From Desulfobaccales bacterium (lineage in GTDB: Bacteria; Desulfobacterota; Desulfobaccia; Desulfobaccales; 0-14-0-80-60-11), in the NCBI GenBank assembly GCA_037481655.1, contig JBBFLF010000009.1, forward strand, positions 47,393 to 111,392: 64,000 bases of DNA. The letters are read 5' to 3'. This document shows, one piece after another, positions 25,518-34,810 of this stretch (positions are counted from its first letter, which is position 1; each line of letters opens with the position of its first letter). The notes under the pieces were generated by a model, which had not been told where the DNA came from, ran no database searches, and was given only the letters and a program-made list of their open reading frames with translations. The translations under genes were made by a program, and so were the position numbers.

Positions 25518-27401
25518 TTGGATTTCCAGATCATCCTCATCATCTCCATTATCTTCCAGGTGACCGCCGCGGCCCTGGCCCTCCGCCTGAGCCACTTTAC
25601 CGGCTGGCGTCCGGCGTGGCTGCTCCTGGCCACCGCCGTGAGCCTGATGGCCGTCCGCCGCCTCCTGACCCTGATCCACTGGTGGGAGGTCGGGGTCCCC
25701 GAAGGCCTCAACCAGACGGCGGAACTGGTGGGGATGATCGTCTCCGCCCTCCTGGCCGGCGGCCTGGCCGGCATCCAGCCCATCTTCCGGGCCCTGAAGG
25801 AATCCGAGGAATCCCTGCGGCTCAATGAATCCCGCCTGGAGGCCCTGTGGCGCCTGACCCGCATGACCCAGGCCACCCTTCAGGAGATTGCCGACTACAC
25901 CCTGGAAGCGGGGGTGAGCCTTACCCGCAGCCGCCTGGGTTTTTTAGGTTTCCTCAGCGACGATGAATCCGAGATGACGGTGCAGGCCTGGTCCCGGGAG
26001 GTCATGGAGGCCTGCCGGGTGCACAACGCCCCCCAGGTCTATCCCCTGGCCGAGGCCGGTCTGTGGGGGGAGGCGGTGCGCCGGCGCCAATCTTTGATCA
26101 TCAACAACTATGAGACCTACCGGAATGGCAAAAAAGGCCTGCCGCCCGGCCATGCCGACATCCGGCGTCTTCTGGTCATTCCGGTGCAGGACGACCACCG
26201 GGTGGTGGCCCTGGTGGCCGTGGCCAACAAGGGCCAGCCCTACGATGAGGCGGATGAGCGCCAGCTCACCCTCCTCCTCAGCGGCATGTGGACCCTCCTC
26301 AAGCGGCAGCGCCGGGAAGCGGCTTTGAGCGCCGAGATCGAGCGCATGCATGAGTTTCAGGAAAAGCTCATCATGACTTCCTCCGACGGCATCATCGCCA
26401 ACGACCGGGACGGCAACATCATCATCTTCAACGCCGGCGCGGAAAAGATCATGGGGTATTCCCGGGAGGAGGTGGTGGGCAAGGTCAATGTGCGGGACAT
26501 CTACCCGCCGGGGGAAGCCAAACGGGTGAAAAAGGCCATCTACAGCCCGGAATACGGCGGCCCGGGCCGCTTGGTGGCTTATGAAACCGTGGTTCTGAGC
26601 AAGACCGGGGAACTCATCCCCATCGAGCTCTCCGCCAGCCTCATCTTCGAGGATGACAAAGAAGTGGGCACCGTGGGGTTCTTCCGGGACTTGCGGGAGC
26701 GCCGGGCTTTGCAGCAGAAGGTCCTGCAGGCGGAACGGCTGGCGGTCCTGGGACGTATGTCCGCCCACATCAGCCATGAGATCAAGACCCCCCTCATGCT
26801 CATCGGCGGCTTTGCCCGCCAGGTGCGGGACCATCTGGGGGAGGACCCGGAAAAGAACCGTCAGAAACTGGACCTCATCGTGGCGGAGATCAAACGCCTG
26901 GAGGACTTCCTGGTGGAGGTGGGGGGCTACACCAAATTCTCCGAGCCCCACAAAGTCCCGGCCGACCTCAACGCCCTCATCCGGGAGACCGCTCATCTGC
27001 TGGAACCCAGCCTGCAGGAGCATCACATCCGGCTGGAGATGGACCTGGACCCCAACCTGGGGGAGGTGCTCTTCGACCCCAGTCATCTCCGGCAGGTCCT
27101 TCTCAATCTGCTGAAAAACGGGCTGGAAGCCATGGAGGACGGCGGTCGCCTCACCGTGACCAGCCGGGCCCTGGACGGCCGGGTGACGGTGGAAGTGGCG
27201 GACACCGGCCGGGGCATCCCCCCGGAGGACATGGAGAAGCTCTTCCAGCCCTTCTTCACCACCAAACCCAAGGGCAGCGGCCTGGGGCTGGCCATCTGCC
27301 AGCGCATCATGCAGGCCCATCAAGGCGACATCACCCTCACCAGCACCCCGGGCGTGGGCACCCGGGTGCGCCTCACCCTGCCCCGGGGCCAGCAGAGCTA
27401 A
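25518..27401 (+). CDS. Membrane sensor histidine kinase (GAF-PAS-HisKA-HATPase)
   Basis: The product of about 627 residues has three predicted N-terminal membrane helices (residues 1-85), a GAF domain (about residues 100-255), a PAS domain (about 275-390, with DGIIANDRDGNIIIFNAGAE), a HisKA domain with phospho-acceptor His in SHEIKTP (about 419) and a HATPase_c domain (NLLKNGLEA, DTGRGIPP, GSGLGLAI). The start is taken as TTG 25518, seven bases after GGAGGGAG; an upstream GTG at 25482 is the alternative. No response regulator gene is adjacent, so the target is unknown. Confidence 0.88.
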   Translation: MDFQIILIISIIFQVTAAALALRLSHFTGWRPAWLLLATAVSLMAVRRLLTLIHWWEVGVPEGLNQTAELVGMIVSALLAGGLAGIQPIFRALKESEESLRLNESRLEALWRLTRMTQATLQEIADYTLEAGVSLTRSRLGFLGFLSDDESEMTVQAWSREVMEACRVHNAPQVYPLAEAGLWGEAVRRRQSLIINNYETYRNGKKGLPPGHADIRRLLVIPVQDDHRVVALVAVANKGQPYDEADERQLTLLLSGMWTLLKRQRREAALSAEIERMHEFQEKLIMTSSDGIIANDRDGNIIIFNAGAEKIMGYSREEVVGKVNVRDIYPPGEAKRVKKAIYSPEYGGPGRLVAYETVVLSKTGELIPIELSASLIFEDDKEVGTVGFFRDLRERRALQQKVLQAERLAVLGRMSAHISHEIKTPLMLIGGFARQVRDHLGEDPEKNRQKLDLIVAEIKRLEDFLVEVGGYTKFSEPHKVPADLNALIRETAHLLEPSLQEHHIRLEMDLDPNLGEVLFDPSHLRQVLLNLLKNGLEAMEDGGRLTVTSRALDGRVTVEVADTGRGIPPEDMEKLFQPFFTTKPKGSGLGLAICQRIMQAHQGDITLTSTPGVGTRVRLTLPRGQQS

Positions 27402-27679
27402 GAGCATCGGCCGGAAACAGCCATACCGCCTCTCAGCCGTTTTGAGTTCTGTTCCCCAAACAGGCCGCCCCGCCCAATCTCCGGGCAAGATTCCTCCCCA
27501 TTTTCACGCCGACCCGCTGGCCTTGGGCCCTCCCCCCGTGACCGGCCCCTTGATGTGGTTCTGGTTTCCCCGCGGAATTTCACCCGCCGGCCCCACTCCT
27601 CCCGGGTTAGGCCCCCAAGGGGAGGTTTTCAGGTCCCGGCCGAGGTCAGGCCGGAGGTCTTCCCCCAGCCTTTCTCTCC
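27402..27679. other. Intergenic region without a recognised gene
   Basis: The sequence between the sensor kinase and pstS shows Pro-codon-rich short frames but no supported gene. No clear PhoB-box pair was seen. The right end leads into a promoter candidate. Confidence 0.4.
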
Positions 27680-27707
27680 TTGCAGTTTCCTAACAATTTG
27701 CCATAAT
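27680..27707 (+). promoter_or_regulatory. Promoter candidate for the pst operon
   Basis: TTGCAG (27680-27685) and CATAAT (27702-27707) are separated by 16 bases, 52 bases before the pstS start. No clear PhoB box was recognised nearby. Confidence 0.45.
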
Positions 27708-27758
27708 GGGTGATGGTCACGGAGCCGCCCGCCCCACGGCCGTGGGGGCGGTCAATCC

Positions 27759-28574
27759 ATGTGCTTCCCTGCATGCATGCGAGTCCTCCTTCTCTGCCTG
27801 GCCTTGCTGTGCCTGGCCACGGCCTGCGGCTCCCGGCCGGAGGCCTCGGGCCAGGCCATCTGTGTGGCCGGCTCCACCTCGGTGCAGCCCTTTGCGGAGA
27901 AGCTGGCGGAAGTCTACATGGAGACCCACCCCGAGATCCGCATTGACGTGCAAGGGGGCGGTTCCAGCGCCGGCATCTACGCCGCCAGGCAGGGGGCGGC
28001 GCACCTGGGGGCCTCCTCCCGGGAGCTGGTGCCGGCGGAGAAGGAGTTGGTGGAGATCCCCATCGCCTGGGACGGTATCGCCGTCATTGTGCACCGGGAC
28101 AATCCCCTCCGCGGCCTCACCCTCACTCAGATCCGGGAGCTCTATCAGGGCCGTCTGCGCAACTGGCGGGACCTGGGCTGGGTGGATCATGCCGTGCACC
28201 TCATCACCCGGGAGGAGGGCTCCGGCACCCGCAATGCCTTTGAGGAGCTGGTGATGGGCAAGGCGGAGATCACTCCCAGTGCCTTGGTCCAGGACAGCAA
28301 CGGCGCCGTCCGGGAGATTGTGGCCAGCGACCGCCACGCCCTGGGCTATATCTCTGTGGGTCTGGTGGATGAGCGGGTCAAGGCCCTGGAGGTGGACGGG
28401 GTCCTGCCCACCCGGGAGAATATCCGCTCCCAGCGCTACAAACTGGTGCGCCGCTTCCTGTTGGTGAGCAAGCTGCCTCCCAGCGGGCCCTGCAAGGAGT
28501 TTGTGGATTTCATCCTCAGCGCCAAAGGTCAGAGCCTCTTGGAGGCCGAGGGCCTGGTGGGGTATGAAGAATGA
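27759..28574 (+). CDS. pstS: Phosphate ABC transporter substrate-binding lipoprotein PstS
   Basis: The product has up to 271 residues and is a PstS-type phosphate-binding protein. It has a signal sequence with lipobox LATAC and the phosphate-site motifs AGSTSVQPFAEKLAE, GGGSSAGIYAA and REEGSGTRNAFEEL. ATG codons at 27759 and 27777 are both possible; 27759 has a weak GGGGGCGG element upstream, and 27777 gives a more usual signal peptide. The gene heads pstS-pstC-pstA-pstB-pstB and overlaps pstC (ATGA). Confidence 0.9.
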   Translation: MCFPACMRVLLLCLALLCLATACGSRPEASGQAICVAGSTSVQPFAEKLAEVYMETHPEIRIDVQGGGSSAGIYAARQGAAHLGASSRELVPAEKELVEIPIAWDGIAVIVHRDNPLRGLTLTQIRELYQGRLRNWRDLGWVDHAVHLITREEGSGTRNAFEELVMGKAEITPSALVQDSNGAVREIVASDRHALGYISVGLVDERVKALEVDGVLPTRENIRSQRYKLVRRFLLVSKLPPSGPCKEFVDFILSAKGQSLLEAEGLVGYEE

Positions 28575-29410
28575 GGAGCGGCAAAGGCATCGAACGCCTG
28601 CTCCTGGTTCTGGCCCTGTCGTCCGTGGGCTCCCTGGCCCTCATCACTTTCTTCATTTTTTGGGAAGGCCTGCCCCTCATCCTCAGCACCGGGGTGGGGG
28701 ATTTTCTCTTCTCCACCCATTGGGCCCCCACCAAAGGTCGCTTCGGCATCGGCGCCATGATTGTTTCCTCGGTGTTGGTCACCCTGGGGGCCCTGGTACT
28801 GGGCGTGCCCCTGGGACTGGCCTGCGCCATCGTGCTGGCGGAGTTTTCCCCCTTACGCCTCAAGCAGGTCCTGAAACCCACCCTGGAGCTGTTGGCGGGT
28901 ATTCCTTCAGTGGTCTATGGTTTCCTGGGCGTCCTGTGGCTGGTGCCCCTCATCCGGGATCACCTGGGGGGGCCGGGCCTGTCGCTTTTGGCTGCGGCGC
29001 TGATCCTGGGCATCATGATCCTCCCCACCATCATCAGCATCAGCATTGACGCCTTGAGCGCCGTGCCGGATCTTTACCGGGACGGCTCCCTGGCCCTGGG
29101 GGCCACCCGCTGGCAGACGGTGCATAGGGTGGTGCTCCCCGCGGCCCGAAGCGGCATCATCACCGCCATCATCCTGGGCATGGGGCGGGCCGTGGGGGAG
29201 ACCATGGCGGTCATCATGGTGGCGGGCAACGCCCTGAGCCTGCCCTCCTCTCTCCTGGACCCGGTGCGCACCCTCACCAGCAACATCGCCCTGGAGCTGG
29301 GCTACGCCAGCGGCCGCCATCGGGAGGCCCTCTTTGCCACCGGGGTGGTGCTCTTTGTCATCATCATGATCCTCAACCTTACGGCCGCGGCCGTCACCCG
29401 GCGGAGGTAA
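28571..29410 (+). CDS. pstC: Phosphate ABC transporter permease PstC
   Basis: The 279-residue membrane protein has about six transmembrane helices. The binding-protein-dependent transport motif is visible around PDLYRDGSLALGATRWQTVH (EAA loop), with PSVVYGFLGV and GMGRAVGETMAVIMVAGN as PstC signatures. It forms the channel with PstA. The ATG overlaps the pstS stop by four bases, and the stop is two bases before pstA. Confidence 0.93.
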   Translation: MRSGKGIERLLLVLALSSVGSLALITFFIFWEGLPLILSTGVGDFLFSTHWAPTKGRFGIGAMIVSSVLVTLGALVLGVPLGLACAIVLAEFSPLRLKQVLKPTLELLAGIPSVVYGFLGVLWLVPLIRDHLGGPGLSLLAAALILGIMILPTIISISIDALSAVPDLYRDGSLALGATRWQTVHRVVLPAARSGIITAIILGMGRAVGETMAVIMVAGNALSLPSSLLDPVRTLTSNIALELGYASGRHREALFATGVVLFVIIMILNLTAAAVTRRR

Positions 29411-29412
29411 GC

Positions 29413-30249
29413 GTGCGCCTCGATCCCCGGGTGAGCCAGGCGCTGATCCTCTCGCTTTTGTGGGCTCTCACCGGCTTCACCCTGCTCATCCTCATCGTCA
29501 TCATCGTCAACATCTCGGTGGAGGGACTGCCCCGGGTGAGCCTGAGCTTCCTCACCCAACCCCCCCATGACATGGGCCGCTCGGGGGGTATCTTCTCCAC
29601 CGTGGTGGCCACCGCCTACATCACCTCCCTGGCCATTGCGGTGGCCACGCCTCTGGGGGTAGGAACCGCCATCTACCTCACCGAATACACCCGGGAATCC
29701 TGGCTCACCCGCCTCATCCGCTTCGGGGCCGAATGCCTGGCGGGGGTGCCTTCCATCATCCTGGGGCTCTTTGGCTTTGTCCTTTTCGTCTTAAAGCTGG
29801 GCTTCGGCTGGTCGGTGCTTTCCGGCGGTTTGACCTTGGCCATCATGGTGCTCCCCATCATCATCCGCACCAGCGAGGAGGCCATCAAGGCGGTGCCGGA
29901 GGATTACCGGGTGGTGTGCTACTCTCTGGGGCTGAGCAAGTGGCAGACCATCGCCAAGATTGTGCTCCCCAGTGCGCTTCCCGGCATCACCACCGGGGTG
30001 ATGCTCTCCGTGGGCCGCTCCCTGGGGGAGACCGCGGTGCTGCTCTTCACCGCCGGCGCCGCCTTGCGTACGCCGGTGAGCCTCTTTGATTCCGGCCGCA
30101 CCATGGCGGTGCATTTTTACATCCTGGCGAGGGAGGGGATTTCCCTCCCCAACGCCTATGGCACCGCGGCGGTGCTGATGTTCTCCATTCTGGGCATCAA
30201 CCTGGCGGCCTATACCCTCATGCAGCGGCTGATGCGCCGGTTTTCTTAG
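29413..30249 (+). CDS. pstA: Phosphate ABC transporter permease PstA
   Basis: The 278-residue product is the second permease of the phosphate importer. It has six predicted membrane helices, the VPSIILGLFGFVLFV signature, an EAA loop (EDYRVVCYSLGLSKWQTIAK) and a closing GRSLGETAVLLFTAGA. The start is a GTG two bases after the pstC stop. After it comes a 239-base spacer with a repeat fragment before the two ATPase genes. Confidence 0.93.
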   Translation: MRLDPRVSQALILSLLWALTGFTLLILIVIIVNISVEGLPRVSLSFLTQPPHDMGRSGGIFSTVVATAYITSLAIAVATPLGVGTAIYLTEYTRESWLTRLIRFGAECLAGVPSIILGLFGFVLFVLKLGFGWSVLSGGLTLAIMVLPIIIRTSEEAIKAVPEDYRVVCYSLGLSKWQTIAKIVLPSALPGITTGVMLSVGRSLGETAVLLFTAGAALRTPVSLFDSGRTMAVHFYILAREGISLPNAYGTAAVLMFSILGINLAAYTLMQRLMRRFS

Positions 30250-30283
30250 GCTGCCTTTTTCCTGGAGGCTGGAAAACATGGAA

Positions 30284-30348
30284 AGGGGTGGGGGGAGAGG
30301 GCCGGGGAGAGGGGGCAGGGGGCCACTGCTCCCTGGCCCCCTCTCCCC
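30284..30348 (+). repeat. Three-hairpin repeat family, partial copy (right arm of hairpin 2 and hairpin 3)
   Basis: GAGAGGGGGC and GGCCCCCTCTC arms form a long GC hairpin nearly identical to hairpin 3 of the full copy at 47204. It is preceded by the right arm of hairpin 2 only, so the copy is truncated on its left. It lies between pstA and the ATPase genes. Confidence 0.7.
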
Positions 30349-30488
30349 ATGACTCTTTCCTCTTCACCCCCATGGGTCTCCCCTCCGGGTGCCTCCTGAA
30401 CTGCTCCGGCACCCGGATCGGGCATTGCACTGAGGCTTTGGATCATCACCTCCACGAGCGAATGTCGAAAGGCTGATTGCCCTGGCCC

Positions 30489-31253
30489 ATGAACCAGAGC
30501 CCTGCGGACAAAATCCGGGTGGAGGAGCTGTCCTTCTGGTACGGCGATTTTTTGGCGCTGGACCAGGTCTCCTTGGCCATCCGGGCCCACGAGATCTTCG
30601 GCCTCATGGGGCCTGCCAAAAGCGGCAAGTCCACCCTGCTCAAGGTCCTGAACCGCCTGTGCGATCTCATCCCCGAGGCCCGCATCCAGGGCAAGGCCTA
30701 CCTGGACGACCTGGATATTCTGGCGCCGGACACCGACGTGGTCTCCCTGCGCCGCCGGGTGGGGCTGGTGTTGAGCAAGCCCACACCGCTCCCTCGCTCC
30801 ATCTATGAGAACCTGGTTTTGGCCCCTCGCCTCGCCGGCCGGCCCCGGGAGGAGCTCCCGGCCTTGGCGGAGGAGGCCCTCAAGGCGGCCCGCCTCTGGG
30901 ACGAGGTGAAGGACCGCCTGCACGACTCGGCCCTCCGCCTCTCCGGCGGCCAGCAGCAGCGCCTCTGCCTGGCCCGCACCCTGGCCATGCAGCCGGAAGT
31001 GATTTTGTTGGACGAGCCCACCAGCGGCCTGGATCCCATCTCCACCGCCAAGATCGAGGAGACCCTGTTTCAGTTGAAATCCCGCTATACCATCATCCTG
31101 GTAAGCAACAACACCAAACAGATTGCCCGGGCCACGGACCGCACCGCTTTTCTGCTCATGGGCCGCCTCATTGAGGTGGGGGAGACCTCCCAGGTCTTCA
31201 CCGTGCCCCGGGATAAGCGCACCGATGACTACATCTCCGGACGCTTCGGCTGA
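30489..31253 (+). CDS. pstB: PstB-like ATPase 1, with degenerate Q-loop and H-switch
   Basis: The 254-residue product follows PstB along its length and ends DYISGRFG. Walker [10 protein letters not shown] (about residues 40-48), signature LSGGQ (151-155) and Walker B ILLDEP are intact. Two catalytic switches are changed: the Q-loop glutamine is Ser96 (VLSKP instead of VFQRP), and the H-switch histidine is Asn207 (VSNN instead of VTHN). Alone it should hydrolyse ATP poorly. The gene overlaps a second pstB by 29 bases, and that protein has the opposite defects. The ATG at 30489 is preferred over a TTG at 30477. Confidence 0.9.
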   Translation: MNQSPADKIRVEELSFWYGDFLALDQVSLAIRAHEIFGLMGPAKSGKSTLLKVLNRLCDLIPEARIQGKAYLDDLDILAPDTDVVSLRRRVGLVLSKPTPLPRSIYENLVLAPRLAGRPREELPALAEEALKAARLWDEVKDRLHDSALRLSGGQQQRLCLARTLAMQPEVILLDEPTSGLDPISTAKIEETLFQLKSRYTIILVSNNTKQIARATDRTAFLLMGRLIEVGETSQVFTVPRDKRTDDYISGRFG

Positions 31254-32019
31254 ACCGCTGATTGGGCCGCCCGTCATCACCGTCCGGGGGCTCAACCTCT
31301 ATTACCGGGACTTCCACGCCCTGAAAGAGGTGAGCTGCGACTTCGCCGGCCGGGCCATCACCGCCCTCATCGGCCCCTCAGGCTGCGGCAAATCCACTTT
31401 GCTCAGGGTCTTCAACCGCATGAACGACCTCATTGAGGGGGTGAGAATCAACGGCCAGGTGCTCATTGACGGTCAGGACATCTACGCCAAGGGAGTGAAC
31501 CTCACCCAGTTGCGCAAAAAAGTGGGCATGGTCTTTCAGCGCCCCAACCCCTTTCCCCTCTCCATCTTTGACAACGTGGTGTACGGCCCCAGGCTGCACG
31601 GCCGGCCCCGGCGGGCGGAGCTGGAGGAGATCGCCGCCCGCTCCCTGGCCGCGGTGGGCCTCTGGGAGGAGGTGAAAGACCGCCTCCACACCATGGCCCT
31701 CAGCCTCACCGAGGAGCAGCAGCAGCGCCTCTGCGTGGCCCGCCTGTTGGCGGTGGAGCCGGAGATCCTGCTCATGGACGAGCCCTGCTCGGCCCTGGAT
31801 CCGGTGGCCACCCTGAGGCTGGAGGAGCTCATGCGGGAGCTGAAAAGCCGCTACACCATCATCATCGTCACCCACAACATGCAGCAGGCCGCCCGGGTGT
31901 CGGACCAGACCGGGTTTATGCTGCTGGGGGAGCTGGTGGAGTTCGGGGACACGGCCCGCATCTTCACCCGGCCCCAAGACAGGCGCACCGAGGACTACAT
32001 CACCGGCAAGTACGGCTGA
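31225..32019 (+). CDS. pstB: PstB-like ATPase 2, with degenerate ABC signature motif
   Basis: The 264-residue product is close to canonical PstB: Walker [10 protein letters not shown] (about residues 50-58), Q-loop Gln105 in VFQRP, Walker [13 protein letters not shown] and H-switch His217 in [10 protein letters not shown]. The signature motif, however, reads LTEEQ (161-165) in place of LSGGQ, losing both glycines. Such a change should prevent it from completing an ATP site in trans. Paired with ATPase 1, which keeps LSGGQ, one intact composite site results. The ATG at 31225 lies inside the upstream gene, and translation is probably coupled. Confidence 0.9.
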   Translation: MTTSPDASAEPLIGPPVITVRGLNLYYRDFHALKEVSCDFAGRAITALIGPSGCGKSTLLRVFNRMNDLIEGVRINGQVLIDGQDIYAKGVNLTQLRKKVGMVFQRPNPFPLSIFDNVVYGPRLHGRPRRAELEEIAARSLAAVGLWEEVKDRLHTMALSLTEEQQQRLCVARLLAVEPEILLMDEPCSALDPVATLRLEELMRELKSRYTIIIVTHNMQQAARVSDQTGFMLLGELVEFGDTARIFTRPQDRRTEDYITGKYG

Positions 32020-32099
32020 TCCCTGCCCCTGAGCCGCCTTTGCCGGAATCGCGGTGCCGTCAACATCACCCTCACTTGTTTCCAGACCTGAACAGACAC

Positions 32100-32128
32100 T
32101 TGGGAATCCCGCTTCCTTTGGGTATATT
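32100..32128 (+). promoter_or_regulatory. Promoter candidate for glnS
   Basis: TTGGGA (32100-32105) and TATATT (32123-32128) are spaced by 17 bases in the 181-base gap before glnS, giving a leader of about 65 bases. Confidence 0.5.
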
Positions 32129-32200
32129 TACATCCATGGGAGCCGGAAGCCTGGTTCCCCCTGCCCATGCCCATCACCTCAACGGACAAGGAACCGCAGC

Positions 32201-33895
32201 ATGGCTGAACCCACTCCCCCCGCGGGGGCGGACTTCATCCGGGAGATCGTGGCCGCGGATGTGAAAGCCGGCAAATACGGCGGCCGGGTCATGACCCGCT
32301 TTCCCCCGGAGCCCAACGGCTATCTCCACATCGGGCATGCCAAGAGCATCTGCCTCAATTTCGGCATCGCCCAGGAGTTCGGCGGGCTCTGCAACCTGCG
32401 CTTCGACGATACCAACCCTACCAAGGAAGAGCAGGAGTATGTGGACGCCATCATGGAGGATGTGCGCTGGCTGGGGTTTGACTGGGGGGACCGGCTGTAT
32501 TTCGCCTCGGACTACTTCCAGCAGATGTACGACTATGCCGAGATCCTCATCCAAAAAGGCTTGGCGTATGTCTGCTCCTTGAGCGCCGAGGAGATCCGGG
32601 AGTATCGGGGCACCCTCACCGAACCCGGCCGGGAGAGCCCCTACCGGAACCGCTCCGTGGCCGAGAACCTGGACCTCTTCCGGCGCATGCGGGCGGGGGA
32701 ATTCCCCGACGGCGCCCATGTGCTCCGGGCCAAGATTGATATGGCCTCAGGGAACCTCAACCTGCGGGATCCGGTGCTTTACCGCATCCTGCACGCCGAG
32801 CACCATCGCACCGGCAACCGCTGGTGCATCTATCCCATGTACGACTACGCCCACCCCCTCTCCGACGCCCTGGAGGGGGTGACCCATTCCATCTGCACCC
32901 TGGAGTTTGAGGACCACCGGCCGCTCTATGACTGGGTGTTGGACAATCTGCCGGTGCCCTGCCGGCCCCATCAGTATGAATTCGCCCGCCTCAATCTCAG
33001 CTACACGGTGCTCTCCAAGCGCCGCCTCATCAAGCTGGTGGAGGGGGGGTATGTCTCCGGCTGGGACGATCCCCGGATGCCCACCCTGGCGGGCCTGCGG
33101 CGCCGGGGGGTGCCCCCGGAGGCCATCCGCAAATTTTGCGAGATGATCGGGGTGGGCAAGCGCAACAACCTGGTGGACATGGCCCTGCTGGAATACTGCA
33201 TCCGGGAGGTCCTCAACCTTACCGCGCCCCGGGTGATGGCGGTCTTAAGGCCCCTCAAGGTGGTCCTCCTCAACTACCCCGACGGGCAGGTGGAGGAGGT
33301 GCAGGCGGTGAACAACCCCGAGGACCCCTCCCAGGGCACCCGGCCGGTGCCCTTCTCCCGGGAGCTCTTCATCGAGCAGGAGGATTTCCTGGAGGAGCCG
33401 CCTCCCAAGTTCTACCGTCTGGCCCCGGGCCGGGAAGTGCGCCTGCGTTACGCTTATTTCATCAAATGCGTGGACGTGAAGAAAAACCCCGCGACCGGCG
33501 AGATCGAGGAGGTGCACTGCACCTATGACCCCGACACCAAGGGCGGCTATGCTCCGGACGGCCGCAAGGTGAAGGCCACCCTGCACTGGGTCTCTGCGGC
33601 CCACGCCCGGCCGGCGGAGGTGCGCCTTTACGACCGCCTCTTCACGGTGCCGGAGCCGGGGGCGGTCAGCGGCAATTTCCTGGATGATCTCAACCCCCGG
33701 TCTTTGGTGACCCTGACGGACTGCCGGGTGGAGCCCTCCTTGGCCAACGTGGCGCCGGGCAGCCGCTATCAGTTTGAGCGGCTGGGGTATTTCTGCGCCG
33801 ATGCCCGGGACTGCCGCCCGGGGCGGCTGGTCTTCAACCGCACCGTCAGTCTCAAGGATGAATGGGAAAAGCTCAAGCAAAAAGGGGCCGTCTGA
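32201..33895 (+). CDS. glnS: Glutaminyl-tRNA synthetase
   Basis: The 564-residue class I aminoacyl-tRNA synthetase charges tRNA(Gln) directly. It has the HIGH-type motif [15 protein letters not shown] (about residues 33-47), FDDTNP, the KMSKS-type VLSKRRL and the GlnRS-specific anticodon-binding beta-barrels. The DRLFTVPEP and C-terminal [10 protein letters not shown] blocks separate it from GluRS. The ATG at 32201 has AAGGA upstream; in-frame sequence further upstream lacks family similarity. Presence of GlnRS means this organism does not depend only on the GatCAB route for Gln-tRNA. Confidence 0.95.
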   Translation: MAEPTPPAGADFIREIVAADVKAGKYGGRVMTRFPPEPNGYLHIGHAKSICLNFGIAQEFGGLCNLRFDDTNPTKEEQEYVDAIMEDVRWLGFDWGDRLYFASDYFQQMYDYAEILIQKGLAYVCSLSAEEIREYRGTLTEPGRESPYRNRSVAENLDLFRRMRAGEFPDGAHVLRAKIDMASGNLNLRDPVLYRILHAEHHRTGNRWCIYPMYDYAHPLSDALEGVTHSICTLEFEDHRPLYDWVLDNLPVPCRPHQYEFARLNLSYTVLSKRRLIKLVEGGYVSGWDDPRMPTLAGLRRRGVPPEAIRKFCEMIGVGKRNNLVDMALLEYCIREVLNLTAPRVMAVLRPLKVVLLNYPDGQVEEVQAVNNPEDPSQGTRPVPFSRELFIEQEDFLEEPPPKFYRLAPGREVRLRYAYFIKCVDVKKNPATGEIEEVHCTYDPDTKGGYAPDGRKVKATLHWVSAAHARPAEVRLYDRLFTVPEPGAVSGNFLDDLNPRSLVTLTDCRVEPSLANVAPGSRYQFERLGYFCADARDCRPGRLVFNRTVSLKDEWEKLKQKGAV

Positions 33896-33919
33896 CCCGG
33901 CCGTGGAGGGAGACCGGCG

Positions 33920-34705
33920 ATGCTCACCCTGTTTCAGAATGACGACAGCCCCAGTCTGACGGAGGAGAGCCGCTTCGCCTTTGTCTGCGGCCCGGGGATG
34001 CCGTGCTTTAATCTGTGCTGTCAGGCCGGGATCATCGTCCTTAACCCCGGGGATGTGCTCAGGCTGAAGCGGTTTCTGCAGGTGAGTTCCACGGAATTTC
34101 TGCGGCGCTATACCCTGAGGAACACGGAAGCCGGCTCCGGCCTGCCTCTGGTCTTTCTCAAGCCGCCCCGGGGCCAGGAGACCGGCTGCCCCTTTGTCAC
34201 CGAGGCGGGGTGCCGGGTGTATGAGGCCCGGCCCGACGCCTGCCGGCTCTTCCCCCTGGCCCAGGGGAGTGTGCTTACCCCCGAAGGCCCCCGGGACCGG
34301 CTCTACCTGCGGCAGCCCCCTTACTGCCAGGGGCTGGCCACCGAGCAGGAGTGGACCGTCGCCGACTGGATGGCTTCCCAGGGTTTTGAGGCACATGACC
34401 CCCGGCGGCGAGCCTGGGTGTCCCTTCTCCTCACCCGGGCCCTCTCCGGCCCGGCCACCCCGGACCAACAGGACCTCTTTTACCTGGCCGCCTATGACCT
34501 GGACAATTTCCGGGCCTTTGTCCTGACCTCCGCCTTCCCCACGGTGTATGGCTTCCCACCGGAGGCGCTGGCGCCGTTGGCGGACAACGATGAGGCCCTG
34601 CTTCGCTTCGCCCTGGCCTACATCACCGCCACCCTGGAGGAGGATGAGCCCTCCCTGGTCCGGGAGGCCTTAAGAGAGGCCCTGCTGGCGGAAGAGACCG
34701 GCTGA
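33920..34705 (+). CDS. YkgJ-family cysteine-cluster protein
   Basis: The 261-residue product has the YkgJ (zinc/iron-chelating, UPF0153) cysteine pattern: Cys23, Cys29, Cys33 and Cys34 (CGPGMPCFNLCC), then GCPFVTEAGCRVYEARPDACRLFPL. These cysteines probably bind a metal or iron-sulfur cluster. The C-terminal 110 residues are helical and not recognised. Function is unknown. GGGAGACCGGCG precedes the ATG. It is 24 bases after glnS and could be co-transcribed. Confidence 0.82.
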   Translation: MLTLFQNDDSPSLTEESRFAFVCGPGMPCFNLCCQAGIIVLNPGDVLRLKRFLQVSSTEFLRRYTLRNTEAGSGLPLVFLKPPRGQETGCPFVTEAGCRVYEARPDACRLFPLAQGSVLTPEGPRDRLYLRQPPYCQGLATEQEWTVADWMASQGFEAHDPRRRAWVSLLLTRALSGPATPDQQDLFYLAAYDLDNFRAFVLTSAFPTVYGFPPEALAPLADNDEALLRFALAYITATLEEDEPSLVREALREALLAEETG

Positions 34706-34810
34706 GTGGTGTCCGCCTCCTGGAGAGGGGAAGGGGCTGGCCGACGCTGCGGTGACGGGATAGGTAAGAAACAGGGGAAGGGGGCTTAAGACCTCCTTTA
34801 GGGTGCAACC

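Noticed and set aside
27402..27758. PhoB box before pstS
   Set aside because: No pair of TGTCA-type direct repeats with correct spacing was found; phosphate control therefore cannot be claimed from the sequence.
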